A stretch of DNA of 64,000 nt from Undaria pinnatifida (lineage: Eukaryota > Sar > Phaeophyceae > Laminariales > Alariaceae), in contig JABAKD010000016.1 of assembly GCA_012845835.1 (NCBI GenBank), positions 9,748,121 through 9,812,120 on the forward strand. Reading direction: 5' to 3'. This document shows positions 1 through 12,099 of the stretch, piece after piece. How positions within the stretch are numbered: the first letter of the stretch is position 1; each line of letters starts with the position of its first letter. Below the pieces are notes generated by a model, which was given only the letters and a program-made list of their open reading frames with translations, was not told the DNA's origin and ran no database searches. Made by a program: the position numbers and the translations under genes.

Positions 1-1033
1 CCGTCTCTCTATACGCCCGACGGTGTGCTTCGCGTTTTTCTTTGCACGAAGTATCGGGGTCCACCGCAACATCATCCTTGTGATGGCGATGGACGCCAGC
101 ATTCCTACGATGCCAATCATGATGGAAGCGGGGTCGGGGGACATGAATGTCATCATCAATAGCACAACCATTTCGATGCAAAGGAAGATCAGGCGAGTTC
201 ACGGCGTGGTCGTATCACGGAAGCGTGCTGCGATATTGGCGATATACGGCAATACGGCAAGCACTTTTGACAAGAGCGTTTTGTTATATGATAGAATGTT
301 AGGCAAGTGCACGGCATGACGATGTTGTGTACGACTCGTGCTCTCACAATATGTCGGTTGGTATAGTACTTTTTTAGCCGTAAACATTCATGACTGGCCA
401 ACTGAAAGGTTATCGTAGAGGCGAGTGCACGACATGATGCTGTATACGACGCGCGCTACGCTAGCTGTTATGCTGCACTGTTTGGGCGTTTTTTTGTCAT
501 CCCTGACAGATTCATTAGGCAAAAAGTGCGCAACGTGACTGACTGTGTCAGGGCGTCGTCGAGAGCCATGAGCACTATGAGTGCAACGATGAAAAATGTA
601 TGCAACAATAATTTTTGGCAAGTGTTTGTTTTGGCACGACACGATTATGTTGTACACAACGCAAGCTTCGATAGCAGTATTCAGCACTACTCCGGTACAG
701 TGTTGGCCCACGAATAAGAAAAAAACTAATAAGGACGCCGGCCTCACGTTCTGGAGGATCCTGCGAACTTTGGATTAAGACCGCCGAGCTTAGCAGCGAG
801 AAATAAGAACCAGAATCTACTGCCCTGACCTATCGGGGCTGGGTGTCTTACTTGGCAGAAGGTTCGGTCTGCAACGGTTTGAGTTGAACAACTCCCGGAT
901 TTCTTATACTCCTGTCAGTGTCAGCCTGCCTTCCTTATTGCCTTGATCCTTATTATTTATGAGTGTCCCTGTACATGGTATTTATGTGTTTTTTCTGCTT
1001 CCCCACCGTGTCCGCTTTTTTTTTCCTGCGCAG
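1..1033. other. no recognisable gene; upstream of kinase exon
   Basis: I see no domain or convincing exon here. Short open frames exist on both strands but show no family motif. The stretch ends in a pyrimidine-rich run and a CAG acceptor at 1031-1033 that opens the first recognised kinase exon, so at least its last part is probably intron. The kinase N-lobe (glycine-rich loop and ATP-binding lysine) is not visible and should lie in this stretch in a form I cannot recognise, or left of the window. Confidence 0.5.
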
Positions 1034-4000
1034 GCTGCTGTACGGAGCCGCGTGCGGATTGAAACACATGCATTCGTTCGGGAAAGTACACAGAGATGTG
1101 AAGGCGGGAAACATCATAATCATCGGAGGGCCCGCTGAGCGCACGCTGAAGGCAAAGATTGCCGACTTCGGGCTAACGTGCGGTGAGCAAAAAATATGAC
1201 GTTACGCTGGATTTTTACGTCAACATTACGTTTTTCATCTGGCAGGTCGTGCAGCGTGAGCGTCGATCACAAAAATTGTGACGAGTCAGCAGAAAACCGA
1301 CAAGCACAACGTCGGTACGCTGCCCCGTATCGTTTGGAACTCCCCCCCCCCCCCCCGCGCCACAGACTTAGAGAGCTGACGTTATGGTACGGTGTCGACT
1401 TCGAGTCCCCTGTGAATACCGTACAACTAACTGCAACCGCGACACGTTGCCCAAACCTTTGAGTACGATCGGGACCCCCCCCCCTCCCCATTAACGACTT
1501 TGGGGAGCATCACTTTTCCGTATATCCATATAACTATAACCACGCTTCGCAGCCCCAAACCTTCGGGACCACTGGGACCCCCCCCCCCCCTCCCCCACAG
1601 ACTACGGGAACACCACGTCATCCTATGGCATCGGACTCGCTTCTCGTTTGATATCCGACACAATAACCAAACGACCCGCTTCCTCTAAAATTTGGGGCAC
1701 CCTCCCTCCCTCCACTACTGTACAGACTTCGGGCGCATCACACCGGAGAGGACGGGGACCCCCGGGTACACCCCGCTGGAGAACCTGATCTTCCCGTCGG
1801 AGGCCGGGCCGGACGGAGACGTGTTTTCGTTCGCGGTGCTCATTCTCCTCGTCTTCCTTCGCCCGGAGTATCGTGCGCCGAACCTCTTCGCCCACCCGGT
1901 GAGACAAGAGACAAAGGGCACCAATAAGGTGGGGGCATCTCTTATGTTGCCGGTTGAGCAGTGCCTATTGCCGGTATAATGCCGGTTGAGTAGTGACTAT
2001 TACCGGTATAGTGCCGGTTGCGTAGTGACTATTTCCGGTATAGTGCCGGTTGAGTAGTGCCTATTGCCGTCATAGTGCCGGTTAAGTCGCTCGACACCTA
2101 TTAACCCCTTTACAGCTGCGCCCACGTTTTTGGAGGCAAAATGTACTTGGAATTAGTGTTGAGTTCTTGACGCATTATAAAAAGAGGTAATTACTGAAAT
2201 AATTCTCACCGAACGCGCTCAACGATACCGCAGTACGTTTGAGATATACCGCATACCCTGGTACCTGGTACGGTAACGTGGTAAATAAAAATGGCGTAAC
2301 AACTCTTTAACAACGCCTGACCCCCTTACACCCCACATCAGGGGGTAGAATGAGGCAAATTATAGTACTCTAGTAACCCTGTCCTTCGCTCTTTTTTGCT
2401 TTGGCTCCAGTCGTTTTCTTTCAATATATCCTCTTCATAGACAGACCACTCCCCCCCCCCGTCCCCTTAGCCTACGTTATATATAGGTTGGGTTGGCGTC
2501 GGTTGGCAACGACTCTATACAACATGCCGCTCACTACATGAGCTAGACCACCCAGGGTACCTTTTTTTTGTTGGGCGATCGATCAAAGCTGGCGGTCGAG
2601 TTTGATCATTTGTGCGGGGTGGAGAAGTTTTACTCCGCACAAGGGGAATTATCGTATCACGGAGTGCTCAAGGTAGGCCACACACGAGGCAGTTACACAG
2701 TACTCCCATTGCTGTCTCTGGACGTGACAATACCGGAAATTAAATCAACACGTTGAAGCTGTCATCCATAGGCAAGTCTGCCTCACAAGAGGTTCTTAGT
2801 AGGATGCAGCTCACCCTTCGTGTGACTCGCCGAACACCTCACGGCGCTTCGCGCTTGGTGCAAGCAATGCCTGCCTGGTCGGTGAAAACCCGACGTGCTC
2901 GGTCCCGCCATCGCAGGGGTGCGAGGGTCTATCACTATGGTCATACGACTACGGCCGTGTTTGAATACCGAGTGCACCCCCCCTCCTCCCCAGCCCGCCC
3001 CCGACACACATTTCCCCTCCCCCCACCCCCCCCAATGAACTACGCGAAAAAGCTGAAACTGCGATTTCGTGTGGGGGACGTGGACCTACTAGAAAGAAGA
3101 AAGAGATATATACCAGTAGTCGGGAGGAGGAGGACGTGGCTACAAATATGTGCCCGTGTAGCACAACAATAGAGAGTAGAACTCACGTAGTAGGAGAATG
3201 TCAACTATGGATGGAGGAATGGGATGCGTTAGAGGAGGAGATGAGGAAATTAGACGCATGTGACACGGAAGAGTTTGGTAAACTACAGAGTAGCGAAAAA
3301 ACGATCGCTATCCTAGGAGATAGATGGTGGCCGCAGACGGCGGAACAGGACGGGAATAGGATAAGCAAACATTTTCTATGTAATATATATGGAAGAGCCG
3401 TAATGAACGCCCAAATGCTGGAGGTGTGTGTGTCTCTACTAGGAGTAGGAACGGTGCTCCGTCTCGAAAGGATTGCGTGGTCAATGAATGGTCAAATGAC
3501 CAAGGCAAGCAACAAATGAGTACGGCAAGCACGTGACAATTGCCTAATGCATTATTCTCTATTGTTCTACTTTGGTTTCTGCAGTAGCCGCGACGCACTC
3601 TGAACAGGTCTTCATAGACAGACCAACACCCCCTCAACACAGGCGATCATAATAACCTACCAGGTATTGACTAACTCTCTCCTTCTCGATACCAACAAGT
3701 TACCGCTCTCCTTTTCCGTCTCTCCTCTCCATCTCTCTTTTGCTCGCTTGTTGTCGTGATCGCGATACGCTTTGAAATTTTCTGCAGCTCCTGTTCGCCG
3801 ACGGGGAGCTGGCCGAAAAGACGGCCATCCGCGAGCGCAAGATCCCCGACGAAGAGTTTTTCTTCGAGGTACTTTCATTCAGGCTGCTATAACAGCACCA
3901 CCACATCCCAGTATTCATCGTGGCGCCCGAGGGCGCCCGAACAAAAAACGATGATACGCTGCAGATGTTTTTTTTTTCGCTGGACAAGGAGGGGGAGGTA

Positions 4001-5514
4001 CTCATTTCATGCACAGCCGTAGTCACATCAGACAAGGGGGGGGGGGGGGGGGTTACTCTAAAAACAAAGTGGAATTAACTATCCAAAAAAACACGGTATT
4101 TTCTTCTTTCGCCGATGATCACAATGCTCCGGTTGGTTTTTCCACCCTGACCTCTGCGGGGGTGTTACGTGCCTGGTGTCATTTTTTTCTCTTTCAGACG
4201 CACCCACCTGTGATCAACGTCGTCTTTTTTTGTAAAAGGTTTTATCGGTTTTCGCAATTGCTGGCCATTTTTTCAAAGGTTTTATCGGTATTCGTAATTG
4301 ATGGCCGGGCTGTTGACGCTTCTTTGCCCACGCTACGCCTGATGACGCGGGGAGCACACAAAATCCTCCGATGTGCAGCATGAGCGTAGCGTGAGCATCA
4401 GCGTCGGTCACTCGTAGTTGCCCCTCGAGAGAGGAACGCCAAGGGAACACCAAGCCAGGAAGCCTGTGGTGTGATGTATGATGCCTGCGCGTTTTCAAAA
4501 CTTGGAATTATCCCGATTTTTTTTTTCTTTGTCGTTTTCGTGCAGATTTTCCCGATAATGCCGACGTAAACTGTTTCACTGGTGTACTCTGCGCTATTTG
4601 CGCTTAAAGCCGAGCATCCGACCAGAACCCTAACCCGGAAGCAATATGGATCGACCTGTGCTTGGATGCTGTGGCTTGCGAAGGCTCTAGGATGACTCGG
4701 CAAGCCGGCATGCTTCGTTTGGAAAGACTCGACTAGGCAGGCTTGCATGCCTTGTGTTGGAAATACTGCAGAGGTTGATTCTGTCGGATCAGGATGCCGT
4801 GGCCTGGAAAGACTGTCTCGACTTTGCTTCTCAGCCTTGTGCGGATTAATTACCCTTCCTCGGTGATTTCGTCGTCAATCGTTGGCCATTCGGTTCGATT
4901 CATTCCCCCCCCCCCCTATTTTTTCTACGCCTCCGGTCTAACGGGGCTGCTTTTTGGCTTCCTTGCCTGTCTTGCTTGATTGGCATGCTCGTGCCGGTTC
5001 AACCCGCATTTGAACAGCACCGGATCATGCAGAGGAGCCTCTACAACGGCTCATTCGGGAACACTCTGCTCAGGTCCAAGAGGCTGCAAAAGTCGGTGCC
5101 GGACAAACGATTCGTGAGTCTTTTTGTCCCCAGTGACCCTGCATCCCTGCAGTTAGCACATACTATGTTTGTTTTCGTGCTGCTGTTGTACTACTACTGC
5201 TACTACTGCTACTGCTACTACTGCTACTACTGCTACTGCTACTGCTACTACTACTGCTACTACTACTACTGCTACCTCTATCACTTACTGCTAGTAGTAA
5301 CCACAGCTTCCCCCCCTGCCCCTCCACCCCCTCTCCACCCCCCCCCCCCCCCTCCCTTCCTCCCTCCCTCCTCCCCCCCAACCGGGTCGCCAACTGTGCG
5401 TCATCAAAACGTCAGGTGTGTCGGTGGCTACGGGCCTGTCTCTCCCCCCATCGCGGCGAGCGCCCCGGAATGGACACCGTGGCCAGGCTGCTGAAGGAAC
5501 TCAAGGCGACGTGA
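1034..5514 (+). CDS. protein kinase, C-terminal lobe (partial, five exons)
   Basis: Five exons join in phase: 1034-1182, 1726-1898, 3788-3868, 5018-5113 and 5416-5514, each with AG before and GT after; the last ends in TGA at 5512-5514. Exon 1 holds the catalytic loop HRDVKAGN and the metal-binding DFG (ADFGLT). Exon 2 holds the activation-segment motif GTPGYT, followed by PLEN where APE is usual, and DVFSFAVLILL, the helix-F aspartate region. The last exon has the closing kinase pattern C-x8-RPGMDTV-LLKEL. These are protein kinase subdomains VIB to XI, so it should transfer phosphate from ATP to Ser/Thr or, less likely, Tyr. Specific family and substrate are unknown. The N-lobe is not seen, so the model is 5' incomplete. 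The 3788-3868 and 5018-5113 exons rest on phase and splice signals only. Introns carry a LINE relic, a TTAA mini-element and microsatellites. Confidence 0.78.
1938..2096. repeat. tandem GCCGGTTGAGTAGTGCCTAT-type repeat
   Basis: About five diverged copies of a roughly 34-bp unit with the core TGCCGGTTGAGTAGTG and the joiner ATTGCCGGTATA follow one another inside a kinase intron. The same core (GTGCCGGTTGAATAGT and variants) returns at 17.6-18.0 kb, so it is a dispersed repeat family. Confidence 0.8.
2101..2175. mobile_element. one end of a TTAA mini-element (MITE-like)
   Basis: Starts with TTAACCCCTTTACA and continues with a TTTTTGGAGGCAAAAT-TACTTGGA segment. This matches the reverse complement of the complete element at 18142-18230. 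The far end is not preserved. Terminal TTAA with a C-rich start is the target-site signature of piggyBac-type transposons. Confidence 0.55.
2800..2965 (+). repeat. dispersed repeat, copy 1
   Basis: This block, with CGCCGAACACCTCACGGCGC and GGTCATACGACTACGGCCGT, is repeated in inverse orientation at about 18735-18896. Both copies can be read in a long frame (RRTPHGASRLVQAM in both), but no family is recognisable. The divergence and flanking poly-C/G runs suggest a transposon-derived repeat. Confidence 0.65.
3033..3519 (+). pseudogene. 3' end of a LINE-type retrotransposon ORF (broken)
   Basis: The reading starts with LKLRFRVGDVDLLERRKRY, slips frame near 3105-3115, and continues with EEEDVATNMCPCSTTIESRTHVVGEC to a stop at 3517-3519. 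The C-x-C-x8-H-x4-C block after a basic stretch matches the zinc-knuckle-like tail that follows the reverse transcriptase of many non-LTR elements. No RT catalytic motif is left, and at least one frameshift breaks the frame. It lies in the intron between kinase exons at 1898 and 3788, in the same orientation as the gene. It is a dead 5'-truncated copy, the usual outcome of LINE insertion. Confidence 0.62.
5180..5290. repeat. CTACTGC microsatellite in kinase intron
   Basis: Interrupted trinucleotide repeat of CTA and CTG/CTAC units, followed at 5310-5385 by C-rich tracts including a run of about 14 C. It lies in the last kinase intron. Confidence 0.9.
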
Positions 5515-6095
5515 TCCGTGAACAGCTAGGGCTCGAATCACGTCCTTCACGTCAGTGTCTGGGCGCCGTGCTTCCAAGTTTCCAGTCGGGAGTTGCTGGT
5601 CCGACTCCCCGCTTGAACGAAGCAAAAACTGCTTTTGATGTTCTTTGCGAGTGTTTCTTTTTTGTTTTTGCGTACAGCGCTGTTTTGTCGTTTTGCAATG
5701 GCAACTTTGCTTTTTCGTGTTGTTGTTTTTTGTAGGGTGTTATTTTCGTTTTGTTTAGTACGCACAGCACTGTCAGTGTTTTCAAGCTGTTAAAAAAATG
5801 CCTAGACAACACTAAAAGTTGATTTTCCTTTGTGCCAAATTATCAGGTCTTGTCGGGTGTCCGTAGAGAAGAGGAGAGGGTAGGTATGGCAAGACAAAAC
5901 TCATGGTGCTCCTTGTTTTGGCTGCAGCGGAAGACTTGAAATATTCCAATACTTGCTTCATATGATGTATGCGAAGGGATCGTAGAATATTCAGGGGATT
6001 CGAGACGTGATCCGTCCATCACCGGTCGGGTAGGGTTGGGTCGAGTGCTCGATCAGGAAAAAGGGGGGGGGTCTCTTGCCCAATCCCTTGCTCGT
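5515..6095. other. 3' flank of the kinase gene; nothing recognised
   Basis: T-rich sequence follows the kinase stop codon. I see no coding signal and no clear polyadenylation site that I would defend. Confidence 0.5.
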
Positions 6096-6099
6096 GCTT

Positions 6100-6415
6100 T
6101 TGTTGTTGCTGTTGTTGGTCGTGGTGGCCGTGGTGGCCGTGGTGGTGGTAGTGGCGGTGGTGATGGTGGTGTTGGTGTTGGTGTTGGTGATGATGGTGAT
6201 GGTGCTTGTGGTGTCGTTTTGTTGTTGGTGTTGATGCTGGTGCTGGTGCTGGTGCTGGTGCTGGTGTTGGTGTTGGTGTTGGTGTTGGTGTTGGTGCTGG
6301 TGATGGTGTTGGTACTGGTGCTGTTGTTGGCGTTGATGTTGTTGGCGTTAGTGTTGGTGTTGGTGCTGGTGATGGTGGTGGTGGTAGTGCTGGTGTTGAT
6401 GTTGTCCTTGTTCTT
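6100..6415. repeat. GTTGGT/GCTGGT microsatellite, about 300 bp
   Basis: Continuous interrupted repeat of GGTGTT and GGTGCT. All six frames stay open across it (Val/Leu, Gly/Val or Asn/Thr/Pro-rich), which explains the long spurious frames. No gene is called. Confidence 0.92.
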
Positions 6416-6689
6416 GCTGTCATACCAACTCTGCTGTAGTGGCCAATCTGTAGCCGCCGCTTTTGTCGTCACGTTCTTGTGCCTGCTTTTGTTCTTGTGC
6501 TTGGTGACGGGATTTTCCCCCCGATGAGGCGTTTCGGCAGACAGCCCACGATGCGGGTGGCGGGGGCGTGGTCTGATGCCCCCCAAGCCACCGTGGGACT
6601 GTTTGTGTGTGGCTGTGCGTGTGTGCGTTTTTTTTTAAGTCATATGGATGGCATCGTCGGATGAAGTCACTCGTTTTCTGGTACGGCCA

Positions 6690-9560
6690 CTTCCAGAGAC
6701 AGAGCAATGGGGATACCACGTAACTGCCTTGTGGTTGCCTGGCCATCGGGAGGGGGGGGGGCTGAAAAAGCCTCGCGTGATGAGAATACTGTCGTAAACT
6801 GTTGTATCGCAAAGAGGAGGTCGGTTGTACGTCGTGGCTAATAACCATGGTGCTTGCGACACGTGGGAGTAGCTTGTTTTCGCGACGCCTGACGTACGAC
6901 CTCAAAATTCCAGATGCTTTCATCTTGTTGTACGGCGTGTTTGGGGAGGGGGGGAGGGGCGAGGTTTATATGCTGGAACCTTCTCGAGTAACGTGACTGA
7001 GTTTTAGCTGTAGCTACTGTATGTACCTGGTATGATCTCATACCTGGTAGCTCTTTTTCGCGGAGCCTGACTTACGACTGCGCAGAACTTGAGATGGCCT
7101 TAAATTCTTGTACGGCGTGGTTGTTGCGGCGTGGTTGTGTGTCGGGGGGGGGGGGAGGGGGGGAGTATGCTGGAACTCTTGAGTCAAGCGACTATTGTGG
7201 AATCACAAAGAGAACATCGATTGTAGCTAAGTGTGATAGTTCACCTGGTAGCTCTTTTTCGCGAAGCCTGACCTACGACTGCGCCGAAAACGAGGTACTC
7301 TTAAATTATTGTAACGCGTGATTATGGGAAAGGAGAGAGGGACGGAGTAGGCTTGAATTATCGACTGAATCGACCACTTTAGAATCACAAAGATATTATC
7401 GATTGTAGCTAAGTGCGAATTTTGCCTCAATAGTTCGCGTTCGCGAAGCCTGATCTACGACTGCGCCGAACAAGAGAATAATTACATTTCTTGTTCGGCG
7501 TGATTGGAGGGGGGGGGGAGGGAGGGAGGAAATATGCTGGAATTCTCGCGCGAAGTGACTACTTTAGTATCACAAAGAGGGTGTGGCTGATTGCGAAATT
7601 TTGCCTGATAGTTTTTTCGCGAAGCCTGGCCTACGACTGCGCCGAACTCGAGATGTTCCTTATTTGTTTGTAGTGTGGGGGGGGTAGTATGCTGGATTTT
7701 TTCGAGCGAAGTGACCGCGTTGGTATCACGAAGACGATATCGGTTGTAGCTAAGTGTGACAGTTTACCTGTTAACTTTTTTTCGCGGAGTCTTACCTACG
7801 ACTGCGCTGAACTCGGGAGGATTTTTAATTGTTATACGGCGTTTTCGTGGAGGTGGGGAGGGGGTATGCTGGACCTCTCGAGTGAAGCGACTACTGTTGT
7901 TCGTATCACAAAGAGGATATCGGTTGGAGCTAGCTGAGTGTGGTAGGTGAATGTGGTAGGTGAGTGTGGTCCTTTACCTGGTAACTCTTTTTCGCGAAGC
8001 CTGACCTACGACTGCGCCGAACACAGCGATAATGTTATTTCTTATACGGGGGGGGGGGGGGGGAGGCTGGAATTCTCGAGTCAAGCGACTATTGTGGTAG
8101 CACAAAGAGAACATCGGTTGTAGCTACGTGTGATGGTTTACCTGGTAGTTTTTTCGCGAAACCTGGCCTACGACTGCGCCGAACACGAGATGATCTCAAA
8201 TTCTTATGCGGCGTGTTTGCGGGGGCGGGGGGGGGGGGGAGGGAGTATGCTGGAATTCTCGAGTGAAGTGACTACTTAGTGTTGGTATTACAAAGAGGAT
8301 ATCGGTTGTACGTCGTAGCTATAGGCATATTACCTGGCATACCCTCTTTTTCGCGAAGCCTGACTTACGACTGCGCCGAACTCGAGATGTTTTATGTTTT
8401 ATAAAAATATTCTAAGGACGTCAGGCGTGAGTTCGACGAATTTCGATGTTTTATATTATTATAGGGCGTTTTTCGGGGGGGCGGTTGTGCTGGAATACTT
8501 GGGTGACGGCTATTGCGTCTCTAAAGAGGATATAATCAGTTGTAGCTAAGGGTGATATCATACCTGGTAGCTCTTTTTCGCGAAGACTGACCTACGACTG
8601 TGCCGAACACGAGATGTTCTTACATTTTTATATGGCGTAGTTGCGTTTGTGTTTGTGGGAGAGAGGGGAAGAGGGAGGGAAGGGAGTATGCTGGGATTCT
8701 CGAGTGAAATATCACGAAGAGAAAGTCGGTTGTACGTCGCAGCTATGAGCATATTACCTGGCAGTAGCTCTTTTTATCGAAGCCTGACGTACGGCTCATA
8801 ATTCGAGATACTGCCATATTGTTATAGGGCGTGTTTGGGGGGTGGGGGGGGAATGGGACACTTGAGGCAACTGCTGTAGCATCTCAAAAAAGGATATCAA
8901 TTGTCGCTAAGCATGGTATCAAACCTGGTAGCCTTTTTCACGAAGGCTGACCTATGACTGCGCCGAACACGAGATGTTCTTATATTCTTGTACGGCGTGC
9001 TTGTCGAAGGGGGGGAGGGGGGGGGACGGGGTATGTTGGAATCCTCGAGTGAACGAACTACTTAAGTGTTGGTATCACAAAGAGCAAGACGGTTGTATGC
9101 CGTGCGAACTATAAGCAATTGCCTGGTAGCAGCTGTCTTTCGCGAAGCCTGACTTACGACTTCATAGTTCGACATGCTTTTTATTGCTATAGGGTGTGTT
9201 TGGGGGGAGGGGGGTATGGGGGTTCTCTGGAATACTTGAGGTGACTGCCGTTGCATCTCAAAAGAGGATATCAGTTGTAGCTTGAGTGTGATATCATTTA
9301 TGGTAGCTCTTTTTCGCGAAGGTTGACCTATAACTGCGCCGACCACGAGATGTTCTTATATTCTTATGCGGCGTGTTTGTTTGAAGGGAGCAGGGGAGTA
9401 TGATGGAATTCTCGGGCGAACTGACCATCGTAGTATCGCAAGGAGAGAAGTCGGTTCGTTCGCCGTGGCTATAAATACGGTACCATGTTAGCTCTCTTTC
9501 GCGAAGCCTGACTTACGACTTCGCCGAACTCGAGCTATTTTTGTATTGTTATTCATGTGT
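6690..9560. repeat. diverged tandem array, about 15 units of 160-230 bp
   Basis: Each unit carries, in order, a CTCTTTTTCGCGAAGCCTGA-like block, CTACGACTGCGCCGAAC-CGAG, a T/A-rich link, a G run of 7-20 bases, then TATGCTGGAATTCTCGAG-GAAGYGACTA, ATCACAAAGAGGATATCGGT and GTAGCTAAGTGTGATA. The CCTGACCTACGACTGC core can be found near 6887, 7063, 7266, 7448, 7623, 7788, 7999, 8160, 8358, 8585, 8781, 8945, 9141, 9320 and 9505. Unit length varies and point differences are many, so the array is old. No unit encodes a conserved peptide. More isolated relic units follow at 10295 and 11400-11700. Confidence 0.9.
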
Positions 9561-10425
9561 GATGTTGATTCCTCACATCCCTACTAGTAGGTGATCTATT
9601 AGGTGGTATATTACTGTAGGTAGTCTATTAGGGTCCACCCGGCAATAAACACAGGAGATATTGCGATTGCTGGCATCCATGGTGGGGTTCTGATTGATTG
9701 TTGTTCCCCCAGTATTATATAGTATGTCTGGTGCTTTGTATAGCGTTAACAACCAAGCATGCTATCCTTTTTACCGTCGTTTTGGACCTTTTGCGCTTTT
9801 GACCCTTTATTGGTGTTGTTGTTTTTTTTTATCGTGTTTTTGGGTTTGTTGGACCCTTTAGTTCCACGACTTGTGGGGGAGGCTTGTTGGCCGACTTTTA
9901 ATCATTTTTCGCGGTGTTTAGACTCCCTTCTGAAGCTCTTTCTTTGATTTGTCAGAGCCAATTCTTGGTCAGATTCCACTGGCTTTCTTTCCCCCCTGCC
10001 CCCCCCCATTAACATTCGAGCGGCATGTTCAGCAAGCGACATCGTTGTGCTTAATTTGCCTACTAGGTCGGACCGAACGATAGGTCTTATACCTTGGCAT
10101 TCTTTCGGCATAGTCTGGCGAACTTTCTCCCGACAGTGTGATTCGATGGTTGATAAAATCGTGTCGTGGAAGGGAGGGGGGGGGGGGGAAGGGCAGTACA
10201 CGTGCCGGAATTCTGGAGTGAGGTTATATGACTCTTGCAACACGAACAGGAAGCTAGGAGCTTCGTTCCAGCCAAGCACCGGTAGACATTAAACGCGAAG
10301 CCTGACTTACGAATAGTTTGATATTTTTTAGGGCGTGTCAGTAGAGGCGGGGGGGTTGTACTGAATTTCTCGACTTACGTGAAGCGACCCTGCAATGCCA
10401 TGAAGTGTTATGGTGCAATTGTCCT
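9561..10425. other. gap with one relic array unit
   Basis: T-rich sequence with no recognised gene. A G run at 10170-10189 and the block ACGCGAAGCCTGACTTACGA at 10295-10315 are a degraded unit of the array on the left. Confidence 0.6.
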
Positions 10426-11375
10426 GTGAGCTTAACAAGACACACGATCCAGGATGCGCATACGGTATGAAAAGGGTCTCACATGCTCTTGAAGGCATAT
10501 GCGGTTAGGAAAAAGGGGGTGATGCAATTGCTTAATGTATTTGCAGCCCGTTCAGCGCTCAGTGCTATCCGTGGCTAGTGGGATTAACAGAAGAAATTAT
10601 CTAATACAAGTGAGTGACCAGCGTGGAACCTGCCTACTGTATGTATTAATTGTACAGAGGCCTGCAAGAGGGTGGCCTGTGTCTGTAACAGCCCCCCTAG
10701 TCTTATAATACTCGGCGTCGTCGCCAGCATTGCTTTGTCGGTAGTTCCCCGTTTTCCTTTTTCTGTTTCCTTTGTTTACATTCTCCCTGTTAATTTGCGG
10801 AAAGCGATAGCTCTCGGGTCTGTCGATTCGGCCATTACCGCTGGGTTTCTGTAGTTCATTTTTTTGGTCTCCCGTCTTCCGTTCTCCGTTTAAACTTTGT
10901 TTGCAGTTTTCTGATTTAGCGCTTTTCATATTTCCTGGGGCTTCGTAGCCTCGCAGGGTAGAGGTGTGGGAGTCGCTTTAGACGAGTCCCATATTCGAGT
11001 CATGTTCTAGACCGTGGAGCCGGTTCCTCCTCGAATCTTCCTCATTCCTGCATATACAGCTCATCAGGGTGGGCTAGTGTTATGATATTCTGTGAGCCTA
11101 ACAAGACAAGCGATCCAGTATTCTGATACGGTGTAACAAGGGTTTCACTTGCCTTTGAAGGCATGTGCATGTAGGAAACAGGGAGTGATAAATTGCTTCA
11201 TTGATTTGCAGCGCGAGCGCTTAGTTCTATCCTTGGCTAGTGGGACTAACACCAGAGCTTATTTACCTAGTACAAGTGAGTGACCAACGTGGAATCTGCC
11301 TTGTAGAGACCCGCAAAATGGTGGTCTGTTACCAGGGCCATATCTTACAACAGTAGTCAGCCGTCGCCAAGTATT
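10426..11375. repeat. 0.3-kb direct repeat (10426-10740 and 11089-11375)
   Basis: Two copies about 660 bp apart share GTGAGC-TAACAAGACA, GATCCAG, the block TTGCTTNATTGATTTGCAGC, CTATCCNTGGCTAGTGGGA and AGTGAGTGACCANCGTGGAA in the same order, with scattered differences and small indels. No coding potential was seen. They may be two units of a longer tandem repeat. Confidence 0.8.
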
Positions 11376-12060
11376 AAGATTGATGGCTCTTTTTTTGGAC
11401 GCCTGACTTACTGCCGGACTTCGACATGGTTTTTATATTTTCATTTGGCATGTTGGTAGGGGGGGGGGGAGGAGAGGAAAGTGTGCTGGAACTATCGAGT
11501 ATGGTGATGACTCTTACAACACAAAAGAGGGACTTAATTTGTAGCCGAGCATGCACGATAATAGCTCATTTTTCAAGAAACCTGACCACGCGAGTGCTGA
11601 ATATCGAGATCGTTTTGAAACCAAGTATTTACATCCATAGGAGCCCGTTGGCTGGGGGGAGGAATGGATGTGCGCTTGACATTCTCGAGTGTGAGGTGGC
11701 TGTTGCGGTTGTTTTTTTGCCTGGGACAACGCCCCTCCGTCGCACGAGGCAAAACTCCATGAAACTTGATAAATCCATCAGGCCTAACTTTCTACCCTTC
11801 TCCCGCCTTATGGCACACCTCTGGCATCGGGGCCACCGTCCCGTGAGCCAGCCAACCCCTTGCACCTATTTCATCGATCAGTTGCATCTCAAATAAAGAG
11901 CACTTCGGCTGAAGCCAAGTATGGTTATCAAATATCATTTTGGAGACGCAGAGCCTCAAACACGTAACCTCCAAACAAAGTAGATAACCTCCCGTTCCAC
12001 TTTTTCCTCCAGCCGTCGGCCCCGGCAATTCCCTCCGTGCTAGCGCTTCCGTCAAAGCAT
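11376..12060. other. relic array units, no gene recognised
   Basis: CTTTTTTTGGACGCCTGACTTACTG at 11390 and GAAACCTGACCACGCGAGTG near 11578, each with a downstream G run, are decayed copies of the 6.7-9.6 kb unit. The rest shows no gene that I can support. Confidence 0.55.
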
Positions 12061-12099
12061 CTCACTCACGCTGCCCCAAAACTAAAACAGAAAAGCAAT

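Noticed and set aside
6019..6590. Long open frames on both strands over the GTTGGT repeat
   Set aside because: All frames are open only because the trinucleotide repeat has no stops; no motif or splice signal.
10925..11015. tRNA-Leu-like sequence (TAGCCTCGCAGG ... CATATTCGAGTC)
   Set aside because: A and B box words are present and a CTTTAGA loop can be drawn, but T and acceptor stems do not pair.
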